Of a stretch of 64,000 bases of DNA, positions 50,093 to 58,154 are shown piece after piece. The stretch covers positions 1-64,000 of the forward strand of contig JBEEFW010000101.1 in NCBI GenBank assembly GCA_041166385.1, written 5' to 3'. The stretch comes from DASUCS01 sp041166385. Its GTDB lineage: Bacteria > Actinomycetota > Acidimicrobiia > Acidimicrobiales > JACDCH01. A model generated the notes under the pieces. It saw only the letters and a list, made by a program, of their open reading frames with translations. It was not told where the DNA came from and did no database searches. Each line of letters opens with the position of its first letter. The first letter of the stretch is position 1. Made by a program: the position numbers and the translations under genes.

Positions 50093-51300
50093 TGGCGCCC
50101 GAGGGCCTCGGCCAGCTGGTGGATGAACGGGCCGACATCGGTGACGATGCCGAGCGCTTGATGGCTACCGCGATCGGCGAGCTTGGTGACGACCGCCTGG
50201 TTGATGTCCACGCAGAACGTCTCCACTCCAGCCGGTAAGAGGTTCCCGGTAGCGATGGCGTGCAGCGTCGACGCGAGCATCAGCGCGACGGACACTCCCG
50301 GCACCAATTCGCGCATCGCGTCGGCCGCTTCCACGACGTTGGCCAGCGTGTCGGGTAGCGGGCCGTCGTCGCGCACCGAACCACCGAGAACGAAGGGCAC
50401 GCCCCGCCGCACGCACTCGTACATCGCACCACCGGTCACGAAGCCTGCTTCGACCGCCGCGGCGATCGAGCCGTGACGGCGGATCTCGTTGATGACCCGC
50501 AAGTGGTTGGAGTGGCCGTGCTCGACAGGAGTGCCCTCGGCGACCGACACACCGAGTGACGTGCCGAGCACGTTCGACTCCATGTCGTGCGTGGCGAAGC
50601 CGTTGCCCGCGAACAGCACGTCGATCCAGCCCTCGCGCACGAGCCGAGCGATGTCGGGCGCGCCGCCGGTGTGCACCACCGCCGGCCCGCACACGGCCAG
50701 GATCTTCCCTCCGTCGTCCTTCGCAGCCCGGATGCGTTGAACCACCTGGGCGATGAGCAACGACTTCGGCTTCTCCGAGGAGACGTCTGAATTCATGAAC
50801 TCGAAGTTGCGCACGTCGCGCGACCGCGACGGTGCGTGCACCCTCACGCCATCGAAGCCGACGACGACGTGGTCGCCCGTGACGGCCCTGTGCATCGCCA
50901 TCGTGCGGACGGCCGCATCGGTGACGACGATCCCGCAGTCCATCTCGGGGTTCTCCACGGGGCGCCAGTGCCCAGCGACGCGCACGTCGGTGGCGAGGTT
51001 CGTCGTCGAATAGAAGCCCTCCGGCAGGACCCCGTCGCGGTCGCAGGCGACGAGCTTGGCATCGCCGTGTGCCGTGCGGTTGACCCCGTGCACTTGCAAC
51101 TGCTCGAGCAGCGAGTCGAGCAAGGCATCGTCCTGCGCGCTGATCTCGATCGTCGTTCGGCTGGGATCGACGTTGGTCTTCCCGAGCTGGAACGCCTCGA
51201 TGCGGTAGTCGGCACCCGACTCCACGATGAGGTCGAGCACCTTGGCCAGCAACAGGGAGTCGACGATGTGGCCCTCGAGCTCCACGACCTCGGTCGGCAT
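50089..51300 (-). CDS. TIGR00300/LOR-SDH family ornithine cyclodeaminase-like protein
   Basis: A 403-residue protein of the LOR/SDH-like family found in archaea and as the C-terminal half of cyanobacterial AgrE/ArgZ, where it converts ornithine to proline with NAD. Pieces seen are VELEGHIVDSLLLAKVLDL, FYSTTNLATDVRVAG, the MDCGIVV region, and the NAD-binding LAVCGPAVVHTGGAPD near 240 with VLFAGNGFATHDMESN near 265. ATG 51300 lies seven bases after TAGTCT. With the gene at 49271 it would form a split arginine-to-proline pathway. Confidence 0.82.
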   Translation of the reverse strand: MPTEVVELEGHIVDSLLLAKVLDLIVESGADYRIEAFQLGKTNVDPSRTTIEISAQDDALLDSLLEQLQVHGVNRTAHGDAKLVACDRDGVLPEGFYSTTNLATDVRVAGHWRPVENPEMDCGIVVTDAAVRTMAMHRAVTGDHVVVGFDGVRVHAPSRSRDVRNFEFMNSDVSSEKPKSLLIAQVVQRIRAAKDDGGKILAVCGPAVVHTGGAPDIARLVREGWIDVLFAGNGFATHDMESNVLGTSLGVSVAEGTPVEHGHSNHLRVINEIRRHGSIAAAVEAGFVTGGAMYECVRRGVPFVLGGSVRDDGPLPDTLANVVEAADAMRELVPGVSVALMLASTLHAIATGNLLPAGVETFCVDINQAVVTKLADRGSHQALGIVTDVGPFIHQLAEALGRQ

Positions 51301-51307
51301 GGAGCGC

Positions 51308-51313
51308 AGACTA
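51308..51313 (-). promoter_or_regulatory. -10 hexamer (TAGTCT), overlapping a stop codon
   Basis: On the minus strand TAGTCT lies seven bases before ATG 51300. Its TAG (51311-51313) is the stop codon of the AI-2E transporter gene. Confidence 0.5.
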
Positions 51314-52435
51314 AGAGGTCGTGTCGTCGGTTGCTGACGCGATGACCACCTCGTCGGCCCCCACCGTGGGTTCCGGCTTGAACCGCCCGCGCCGCTCGTC
51401 GTAGATGTCACGGGCGATGACTTGGATGATGCCGCCCGCGGGGATGGCGAGCAGCGCGCCGAGGAAGCCGAAGAGCTCGACGCCGACGAGCACGCTGATC
51501 AGTACGGCCAACGGGTTGAGCTTGACGGTGCGCGCCATGATCGTGACCTGCAGTACGTGGTTCTCGAACTGCTGGTACACGATGTAGAAGATCGTCATCG
51601 TGATGCCGGCGGGCACGCCGTGCAGGAATGCGAAGAGGATTGTCGGAATGGCGCCGAGCGTCGCGCCGATGAGCGGGATGAGATCGGCGAACCCAACGAA
51701 CAACCCGAGCGTCGCCGCGTAGGGGACCCCGACGATGAGCAGCATGATCCACGTCGCCACGCCGGCGATCAGGCTGATGAGCAAGTTGCCGAAGACGTAC
51801 CCGCTGACCGCCTTCGAGGCGTCGGTCGAGACGCGTTGCGCGCGGGTCCTGAGCTGTTCATTCGGTATCAGGTTGAGGAGGCCACTCGAGAGCGAGGGGG
51901 CCTCGAGCACGATGAGGATCGTGAGCACCAGCACCGTGATGGCGGCGACGATCGTCGAGAAGATCCGCTGCACGATGTCGAGGCCCGACTGACCGAAGTT
52001 GCTGACGGCCTCTTGGATCTTCGGCTGGTTGTCCTTGATCTTCTCCTCGAGGTTGTATTTCGTCACGAGGTCGCCGACCGGTCCCTGGCCATTTCTCGCC
52101 TCTTCGACGTAGGTCGGCAGGTCGCTCGAGAACGTCGACGCCTGCTCGGCGATGGGCTTCACGAAGGCGTAGATCATCGCAGCGAGCAGGGCGAGCCCGG
52201 TGAGCATCACCACAGCGGTCGCGATGCCGCGGCGGAAGTGCAGCTTGTGCTGCAGAAAGTCGACGGCGGGGTTGAGCACGATCGCGAAGAAGATCGCGAC
52301 GACCAGGTAGGTGACGACCCGACCCACGGCCAGGAAAGCCTGGTAGCCGATGTAGACGAGCGCGACCGACGAGATCGTCGCCCAGATCGTGCGCCACGGA
52401 ACGGGTTGGCGCGCGGGCGCGGAAGACTCGGCCAC
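51311..52435 (-). CDS. AI-2E family transporter
   Basis: A 374-residue membrane protein of the AI-2 exporter/PerM superfamily. It has about eight membrane segments, including VVTYLVVAIFFAIVLNPAVD near the N-terminus, VLVLTILIVLE in the middle, and the conserved FVGFADLIPLIGATLGAIP near 250. Substrates of this family vary (AI-2, ions, unknown). I chose GTG 52435, seven bases after a TACCGT -10; an upstream ATG at 52501 would overlap the divergent Nfu-like start. Confidence 0.88.
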   Translation of the reverse strand: MAESSAPARQPVPWRTIWATISSVALVYIGYQAFLAVGRVVTYLVVAIFFAIVLNPAVDFLQHKLHFRRGIATAVVMLTGLALLAAMIYAFVKPIAEQASTFSSDLPTYVEEARNGQGPVGDLVTKYNLEEKIKDNQPKIQEAVSNFGQSGLDIVQRIFSTIVAAITVLVLTILIVLEAPSLSSGLLNLIPNEQLRTRAQRVSTDASKAVSGYVFGNLLISLIAGVATWIMLLIVGVPYAATLGLFVGFADLIPLIGATLGAIPTILFAFLHGVPAGITMTIFYIVYQQFENHVLQVTIMARTVKLNPLAVLISVLVGVELFGFLGALLAIPAGGIIQVIARDIYDERRGRFKPEPTVGADEVVIASATDDTTS

Positions 52436-52442
52436 TGTGTTG

Positions 52443-52448
52443 ACGGTA
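52443..52448 (-). promoter_or_regulatory. -10 hexamer (TACCGT) for AI-2E transporter
   Basis: On the minus strand TACCGT lies seven bases before GTG 52435 and supports that start. Confidence 0.45.
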
Positions 52449-52483
52449 GGGCCCGGCTTTGCCGTGGCCGCGGATGGTGGAAC

Positions 52484-52489
52484 TAGGTT
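52484..52489 (+). promoter_or_regulatory. -10 hexamer (TAGGTT) for Nfu-like gene
   Basis: TAGGTT lies ten bases before ATG 52500, slightly longer than the usual 6-9 in this window. Confidence 0.35.
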
Positions 52490-52499
52490 GACGAGCTTC

Positions 52500-52844
52500 A
52501 TGGGTCAGCCGATCACCGTCGTCGAGAAGCACTCGCACCGTCCGGGTGTGCTGCGCTTCGAGATCAACCGCCCGCTGACCGGCATGGGCCACGAGCGCTA
52601 CGTGGCCGGCCAACCGATCGAGGGCAACCGCCCTCCCGACGAGCTCGCTCGCCGGCTGTTCGAGCACGGCGGGGTCGATGCCGTCGCCATGTACGACAAC
52701 ATGATCACCGTTGAGCTCGCGAGGGCCGCGACGGGCGACGGCCTCATCGACGTGATCCGCGAGCTCTTCCTCTTCTACCGCGAGCCCAGCGCGCCCGGCC
52801 ACGAGCCACGCGTCGACGAAGGTGCCCCCGCCCCCACCAGCTGA
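52500..52844 (+). CDS. Nfu N-terminal-domain-like protein
   Basis: A 114-residue protein resembling the N-terminal domain of Nfu-type scaffold proteins: HRPGVLRFEINRPLTGMG near the start, then ELARRLFEHGGVDAVAMYDNMITVELA, where Nfu proteins read LF...GV..V....FITV. The Cys-bearing C-terminal Nfu domain is absent, so cluster scaffolding is unlikely on its own. Its end overlaps the next gene by 23 bp. Confidence 0.7.
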   Translation: MGQPITVVEKHSHRPGVLRFEINRPLTGMGHERYVAGQPIEGNRPPDELARRLFEHGGVDAVAMYDNMITVELARAATGDGLIDVIRELFLFYREPSAPGHEPRVDEGAPAPTS

Positions 52845-54123
52845 CCTGCTGCGCACACCGCTGCAGATCGGCGGGACGACCACCGCTCGCAACCGCCTCT
52901 ATCGGGCGCCCGTGCTCGAAGGGGCCGGCGACGGTGACGACTGCGCGGCGATCTACGCGAAAGCGTTCGCGGACAACGCGCGACACGGCGTCGGACTCAT
53001 CATCCAGGGCAACTCGTGTATCAGTGAGGAAGGTCGCAGCTCGCCGGGGATGACGCTCGTGCACACTCGCGAGCGGATGATGCGGCTCGCGCCGATGGTG
53101 GAACAAGTGCACGCCGAGGGCGCGGCGATCTGGATCCAGATCGGTCACGCAGGTCTCTTCGCGATGGAGGCCTGGCACGAGCCGTACGCGTCGCGACGGC
53201 GCGATCCGTTGCTGTCCCCGAGCGAGCCGCGGTGGTACCTGCGTCCGGTGTTCCGCCGCGCGCCCGTGCACGCGATGTCGGCCGACGAGGTTCGGGCCAT
53301 GTGCGCGCGCTACGGAGAAGTCGCGGCGTGGGCCCGCGAGGCTGGGTACGACGGCGTGCAACTGGCGTCGAGCAACGCCAAGTTGATCGACCAGTTCCTC
53401 TCGCCGTTCTACAACCGGCGCACGGACGAGTTCGGCGGCTCGCCCGAACGGCGCGCCCGGATCCTCGAGCTCATTCGTGGGCACATCGCCGAGCGCGCTG
53501 GGGCCGACTTCACGTGCACAGTGAAGATCCCGGTGGCGGAGAAGGCACCGCCGTTCACGCCGCGCACCACCTGGGACGAGGGCGTGCGGCTGGCCCAGCT
53601 CTGCGAGGAGTGGGGCTACGACTCCGTCACACCAGTGCATGTGTCCGTGTTGCCCGACTCCACACTCTCGCGGGGCGGCATCCCGAGCTCGCTCTGGCGC
53701 AACAAGGCCATGCAGACCCGTTTTCGCCGAGCGGCGAAGACGCGATTCGAGCGCGCCGTGTTGATGGCGGGCTACGTGGGCGGGGGACTGGCGTCGCCGT
53801 TCCGTCCCGTGTGGAACCGCAGCCGGTTCCGCGCGGTCAAGTCGGTCGTGACCATCCCCGTGCTGGCGGTCGGCGGCATACGGACACGGGCGGAGGTGCG
53901 CCAGATCCTCGATGACGGCGACGCCGACATGGTCGGCATCGGCCGCCCGTTCTACGCCGAGCCGGATCTGGCGCGCCGGATCGTCGGCGAACCGGCGTCG
54001 ACGCTCGATGACCACGACCATGGGCTCTGTCAGAACTCGAACCTGTGTGTTCCGGCACAGATGCTCGGCATGAAGGGCGTCTGCTACAACCCCGAGGTCG
54101 TGAAGGTCCGGCGCGGTCGCTGA
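52822..54123 (+). CDS. Old yellow enzyme-type NADH:flavin oxidoreductase
   Basis: A 433-residue FMN TIM-barrel enzyme of the OYE/2,4-dienoyl-CoA reductase-like family: NRLYRAPVLEGAG, GLIIQGNSCISEEGR, IWIQIGHAG (active-site His region), FLSPFYNRRTDEFGGSPERR near residue 195, and VLAVGGIRTRAEV with MVGIGRPFYAEP at the phosphate-binding end. A C-terminal cysteine cluster (LCQNSNLC near 405) may be a remnant Fe-S site. GTG 52822 overlaps the previous gene. It reduces activated C=C bonds. Confidence 0.85.
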   Translation: MPPPPPADLLRTPLQIGGTTTARNRLYRAPVLEGAGDGDDCAAIYAKAFADNARHGVGLIIQGNSCISEEGRSSPGMTLVHTRERMMRLAPMVEQVHAEGAAIWIQIGHAGLFAMEAWHEPYASRRRDPLLSPSEPRWYLRPVFRRAPVHAMSADEVRAMCARYGEVAAWAREAGYDGVQLASSNAKLIDQFLSPFYNRRTDEFGGSPERRARILELIRGHIAERAGADFTCTVKIPVAEKAPPFTPRTTWDEGVRLAQLCEEWGYDSVTPVHVSVLPDSTLSRGGIPSSLWRNKAMQTRFRRAAKTRFERAVLMAGYVGGGLASPFRPVWNRSRFRAVKSVVTIPVLAVGGIRTRAEVRQILDDGDADMVGIGRPFYAEPDLARRIVGEPASTLDDHDHGLCQNSNLCVPAQMLGMKGVCYNPEVVKVRRGR

Positions 54124-54146
54124 CAACCCGCTCCACAGCGGGCAAC

Positions 54147-55397
54147 ATGGAAGTGATGTCGAGCACGTGGGAGTCGATCCTGGCCCGGCTCGACGACGCG
54201 GCTGCGCTGATCGATGTCGATCCCGCGATCCACCGCATCTTGCGCGTGCCCGAGCGCGTGCTCGAGGTGGCGGTACCGGTACGCATGGACAACGGCGAGG
54301 TCGAGGTCTTCCTCGGCTGGCGGGTGCACCACGACACCACTCGCGGCCCAGGTAAGGGTGGCTTGCGGTTCCATCCGCAGCTCGATGTCGACGAGGTGAA
54401 AGCCCTTGCGGCATCGATGACGTACAAGACCGCGATCGTCGACATCCCCTTCGGTGGCGCGAAGGGCGGCGTGCGCTGCGACCCGACGCGGTTCAGCCTC
54501 AGCGAGCTCGAGCGCGTGACGCGCCGGTTCACGTTCGAGATCTCGCCACTGCTCGGCCCGGATCGCGATGTGCCCGCGCCAGATGTGAACACCGACGGTC
54601 GCGTGATGGCGTGGATGATGGACACGCTGTCGATGACCACCGGTCAGCATCTCGCGGGTGTGGTCACGGGGAAGCCGCTGTCGATCGGCGGGACCCGTCT
54701 GCACGCCGGCGCGACGTCGTCTGGCGTCGTCGTGTGTGTCCGTCGCGTGTTCGCCGAGCTGGGGCTCACGCTCACCGGGAAGCGATGTGTGCTCCAAGGG
54801 TTCGGCAAGGTCGGCGCTCCGCTGGCCTTCCTGCTCGCATCCGCGGGCATGCGAGTGATCGCCGTGAGCGACGTCGGTGGCGCCGTGGTGAACGAAGGCG
54901 GGCTCGACGTCGCGGCGTTGTCCGATCACGTCGCGGCGGTCGGAACGGTGGCGGGTTTCCCCGGCGGCGATCCGATCGACGACGAGGCGATCTACTCATT
55001 GCCGTCCGACCTGTTCGTGCCGGCGGCGCTCGGGGGCGTGATCACCGAGGCCGTGGCCGAGAAGCTGGCGGCACCGGTGGTCGTCGAGGCGGCCAACGGT
55101 CCCACCACACGCGAGGCCGAGCCCGTGCTCGACCGGCGCGGGATCGTCGTGGTACCGGACATCCTGGCGAACGCGGGCGGCGTGACGGCGTCGTACTTCG
55201 AGTGGGCGCAGTCGCGTCAGGGCTACGCGTGGGAAGAGGAGCTCGTCGCCGAGCGGCTTCGCTCCCGCATGGAGTCGGCCTTCACGTCGGTGTGGGCGAA
55301 GTCGCAGCAGCTCAGCGTGTCGATGCGGCGCGCCGCCTTCGCACTCGCACTCGAGCGGGTCGCCGCGGCCATCGAGGCACGGGGTCTGTTTCCCTAG
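54147..55397 (+). CDS. Glu/Leu/Phe/Val dehydrogenase (glutamate dehydrogenase)
   Basis: A 416-residue amino-acid dehydrogenase interconverting glutamate and 2-oxoglutarate plus ammonia. Motifs are GPGKGGLRFHPQLD near residue 70, the catalytic Lys in PFGGAKGGVRCDP near 109, DVPAPDVNTDGR near 145, the Rossmann GFGKVGAPLAF near 215, and EAANGPTTREA near 315. ATG 54147 is preferred; ATG 54156 is an equally in-frame alternative, and neither has a clear Shine-Dalgarno. Glutamate specificity is inferred from the hexameric GDH-like pattern. Confidence 0.9.
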   Translation: MEVMSSTWESILARLDDAAALIDVDPAIHRILRVPERVLEVAVPVRMDNGEVEVFLGWRVHHDTTRGPGKGGLRFHPQLDVDEVKALAASMTYKTAIVDIPFGGAKGGVRCDPTRFSLSELERVTRRFTFEISPLLGPDRDVPAPDVNTDGRVMAWMMDTLSMTTGQHLAGVVTGKPLSIGGTRLHAGATSSGVVVCVRRVFAELGLTLTGKRCVLQGFGKVGAPLAFLLASAGMRVIAVSDVGGAVVNEGGLDVAALSDHVAAVGTVAGFPGGDPIDDEAIYSLPSDLFVPAALGGVITEAVAEKLAAPVVVEAANGPTTREAEPVLDRRGIVVVPDILANAGGVTASYFEWAQSRQGYAWEEELVAERLRSRMESAFTSVWAKSQQLSVSMRRAAFALALERVAAAIEARGLFP

Positions 55398-55411
55398 TTC
55401 GGACGGTTGAC

Positions 55412-57331
55412 TCAATCCGGTTTCGTGAGTTGCGGCAGCATCCATGTCGCGATCAACCGTGCGCTGTCGTCCAAGAAGTGGATGCCGTCGGGCCGTAGCT
55501 CGATGCCGTCCTGCTCCGTGCGGCAGGTGTCCTTCGTGGGGCAGATGTACGTCGCCAGATCGACGAGCACCGTGTTGGGCGATTCGGCCGCGACTTCGCG
55601 GTCGATGGCGTTGACGCAGTCGTCCTTGGCGAATCGTGATGGCCCGAAGACGCCGTACGCGTAGGCGGAGGTGCTGATGGCCACGCGGTTGCCTGGTGCC
55701 CCGAGCGTGTGCACCGCGGCGCGCAGCGACTCCCGGTACCAGGTGTCGAAGTCGTTGGTGCAGGGCTCGAGCCAGTGCCCGTCGTGCTCGTAGGCACCGT
55801 CGCCGAAGTCGCCGAGGACCAACAGCGCGACGTCGGGCTGGAACTGCGTGACGTCGTCAGCCCAAGGGGGCGCGCAGTCCACGATGCGCCGACGCCAGAC
55901 CTCTTCGAGCTCGTTGCGCGTCCGCGTCACGCCGGACGGGAAGACGCACGACGGAAGGGCCGCGTTGAACACGACGGGGCGTTGGTCCTCCGGCAGCGTC
56001 TTGAACCCGTCAGCGAGCGAGAAGCCGACCGAGTTGCCGACGATGAGCAGGCGCTTCGCCGTCGGAGGTGCGGTGGCGGCCGCGGCCAGTGCGATCGCGG
56101 GGGTGTCCGGCTTCCGGTCCTCGAGCGGGACGACCGAACCCGGTCTGATCGTGCTCGCGACGAGGGTGACCACGACGACTGCGGCCATCGCGGGCGTCAC
56201 CCGCCGCAGCGTGGCTGCGGTGAACGCGCCGCGTCGGATCGGGTGCTCGATCGCGGCGTACGACACGATGGCGATGCCCACCGTCATCGTGACCCTCAGG
56301 CCCAGCAGCGGCCATCCCGAGATCCCCGTTCGGGCCGAGTCGACCACCACGAAGATCGGCCAGTGCCAGAGGTAGACGCCGTAGCTGATGATGCCGAGCC
56401 CGACGAGGGCGGGAAATCGAAGCGCTCGATTGACGAGGGTCGGCCGCGAATCCAGCGTGCCGGCGATGATCGCTGCCGCGGCGAGCGCGCACACGAAGAA
56501 CCCGCCCCGGTACACCGTGGCCGACGTGCCGTCGACATGGGTCCATGCATACGCGAGCACGGCGACTCCGGTGAGGGCGGCGCCGTGCACTCCTCTCCAC
56601 CCGGCGCTCGTCTGCGGCCGCCCCCGCCACGCGAGCCACGCGGCGAGACTCGCTCCGACGAGGATCGACGCCGCCCGTGTGTCGGTTCCGAAGTAGACAC
56701 GGTTGGTGTCGTCGGCTCGGTACAAGGCGAGCATTGCCGCGAGCGACGCGACGCCGAGGACAGCGCACAGCACGAACACCGCGGGTGCGACGGCTCGTTG
56801 TGCGCGCGTGCGCCACGCGACCACGGCGGCGATCAGCAGCGGCCACACCACATAGAACTGCTCCTCGATCGCCAGGCTCCACGTATGGGCGAGCGGAGAG
56901 GGGCGGATGAAGAGATCCCAATAGGTCTGCGTGTCGACGACGTCGCGCCAGTTCACGAAGTAGAACGCGGTCGCAAGTCCGTCGAAGCGGATGTGTGACA
57001 ACTCCTCCGGCCGAGCGAAGAGCGCCGCGTAGCCGGCCACCGCGCACAGCACGATCGCAAGCGCCGGCAGCAGCCGGCGGGCCCGGCGGGACCAGAACCG
57101 CACGATGTCGATGCGACCACTGCGAGCCTCGGCGAGCAGGAGGGACGTGATCAGGAAGCCCGAGAGGACGAAGAAGAGGTCGACGCCGAGGAACCCGCCG
57201 GTGAGGTGATCGCCGTGAAAGAGCAGGACGGCGGCGACCGCGAGGCCCCGAAGGCCGTCGAGCGCGGGGAGGTGAGGGAGGTTGGTGAGCTCCGGCGCGG
57301 GGCTCTGCGTTGCCGCGTGTCGACCCTTCAC
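55412..57331 (-). CDS. Acyltransferase 3 fused to SGNH domain
   Basis: A 639-residue OatA-like protein. The N-terminal acyltransferase-3 membrane domain (about ten segments, to around residue 400) has LPALDGLRGLAVAAVLLFH, GGFLGVDLFFVLSGFLIT and AHTWSLAIEEQFYVVWPLL. The extracellular SGNH domain has LIVGNSVGFSLADG near 425 (Ser in block I) and a final DGIHFLDD Asp-His block. Such proteins O-acetylate or acylate cell-wall or exported glycans. The start is uncertain; GTG 57331 or GTG 57349 are candidates. It is divergent from imuA. Confidence 0.85.
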   Translation of the reverse strand: MKGRHAATQSPAPELTNLPHLPALDGLRGLAVAAVLLFHGDHLTGGFLGVDLFFVLSGFLITSLLLAEARSGRIDIVRFWSRRARRLLPALAIVLCAVAGYAALFARPEELSHIRFDGLATAFYFVNWRDVVDTQTYWDLFIRPSPLAHTWSLAIEEQFYVVWPLLIAAVVAWRTRAQRAVAPAVFVLCAVLGVASLAAMLALYRADDTNRVYFGTDTRAASILVGASLAAWLAWRGRPQTSAGWRGVHGAALTGVAVLAYAWTHVDGTSATVYRGGFFVCALAAAAIIAGTLDSRPTLVNRALRFPALVGLGIISYGVYLWHWPIFVVVDSARTGISGWPLLGLRVTMTVGIAIVSYAAIEHPIRRGAFTAATLRRVTPAMAAVVVVTLVASTIRPGSVVPLEDRKPDTPAIALAAAATAPPTAKRLLIVGNSVGFSLADGFKTLPEDQRPVVFNAALPSCVFPSGVTRTRNELEEVWRRRIVDCAPPWADDVTQFQPDVALLVLGDFGDGAYEHDGHWLEPCTNDFDTWYRESLRAAVHTLGAPGNRVAISTSAYAYGVFGPSRFAKDDCVNAIDREVAAESPNTVLVDLATYICPTKDTCRTEQDGIELRPDGIHFLDDSARLIATWMLPQLTKPD

Positions 57332-57381
57332 GGGCGAGATTCTTGTCACGACGGGCGGTGAAGCGCGCGGTCCTCTCCTGC

Positions 57382-57410
57382 TTGACCTGGGCGAACAGAC
57401 GTTCGATACT
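57382..57410 (+). promoter_or_regulatory. imuA promoter (-35 TTGACC, -10 GATACT)
   Basis: TTGACC (57382-57387) and GATACT (57405-57410) are separated by 17 bases. The expected transcription start, six or seven bases on, coincides with ATG 57417, so the mRNA would be leaderless. The LexA box lies between the two elements and touches the -10. Confidence 0.6.
57392..57405. promoter_or_regulatory. LexA (SOS) box of imuA
   Basis: CGAACAGACGTTCG matches the actinobacterial SOS-box consensus (CGAAC-N4-GTTCG, as in mycobacteria) with both arms perfect. It sits in the spacer of the imuA promoter, so LexA should block RNA polymerase directly. Confidence 0.85.
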
Positions 57411-57416
57411 GCTGGG

Positions 57417-58139
57417 ATGCGGAGTGAGGCCATGGCCGAACGCATCTCCTTGTTGCACGAGGTCGCGGCCCGAGCCCGCCCGGTCGCCCTGGCCCGCGAG
57501 CACGTCCTGCCGGTGCTCGAGCCGCTGCTGCCGTTGCTGCCCGACGGGTTGCGGCGGGGGAGCACGGTCGCGGTCGGCGATTCCACCTCGCTCGCGCTCG
57601 CCGTGCTCGCCGGGCCCAGTGGCCAAGGATCGTGGGCCGCGGCGGTCGGGGTCTCGAACCTCGGATTGGCCGCAGCGGCCGAGTTGGGGGTGGCCCTCGA
57701 CCGGCTGGTGGTGGTCGCCGACCCTCCGCAGGAGGCCTGGGCGTCGGTGGTGGCCGCGCTGGTCGACGCGCTCGACGTCGTGTTGTTGCGCTCGCGCCGG
57801 CGGGTGTCCGGCAGCGACGCCCGCCGCCTGATCGCTCGCGCCCGTGAGCGCGGGTCGGTGCTCATCGTCCTGGGGGACTCGTGGCCGGAAGCGCCCGACG
57901 TCCGCTTGTCCGTCGTGCATGCCGAATGGGAAGGCATCGGCGATGGCTACGGCCACTTGCAGGCGCGGCGGGTGATGGTCGAAGCAGGCGGACGTCGAGG
58001 CGCGTCACGACCGAAGCAGGTCGAACTGTGGTTGCCCGCCGCCGGTGGTGGAGTCGCGGTCGTCGACGAGCTCGCCACCGTCCGCCCCCTCCGCATTTCG
58101 AAATCCCACTCAGACGTACACAAAAATGTGTACGTCTGA
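57417..58139 (+). CDS. imuA: ImuA-type SOS mutasome protein
   Basis: A 240-residue protein of the ImuA/ImuA' group that partners ImuB and DnaE2 in error-prone lesion bypass. It has a RecA-like topology without an intact Walker A: the GDSTSLALAVLAGPSGQGS region near 60 replaces it, followed by DRLVVVADPP and RERGSVLIVLGD strands. Position before imuB and the SOS box make the call. The last 12 residues and the TGA stop (58101-58139) are encoded by the 48-bp palindrome. ATG 57417 fits the leaderless promoter; ATG 57432 is an alternative. Confidence 0.85.
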   Translation: MRSEAMAERISLLHEVAARARPVALAREHVLPVLEPLLPLLPDGLRRGSTVAVGDSTSLALAVLAGPSGQGSWAAAVGVSNLGLAAAAELGVALDRLVVVADPPQEAWASVVAALVDALDVVLLRSRRRVSGSDARRLIARARERGSVLIVLGDSWPEAPDVRLSVVHAEWEGIGDGYGHLQARRVMVEAGGRRGASRPKQVELWLPAAGGGVAVVDELATVRPLRISKSHSDVHKNVYV

Positions 58140-58148
58140 GTGGGATTT
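58101..58148. repeat. 48-bp palindrome, copy 3 (inside the imuA end)
   Basis: Perfect arms of 22 bases (58101-58122 and 58127-58148) enclose AAAA; the arm starts AAATCCCACTCAGACGTA. The left arm and most of the right arm encode the C-terminus of ImuA. The right arm ends six bases before the imuB ATG, covering the place where a Shine-Dalgarno would lie. Confidence 0.95.
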
Positions 58149-58154
58149 GGTGCG

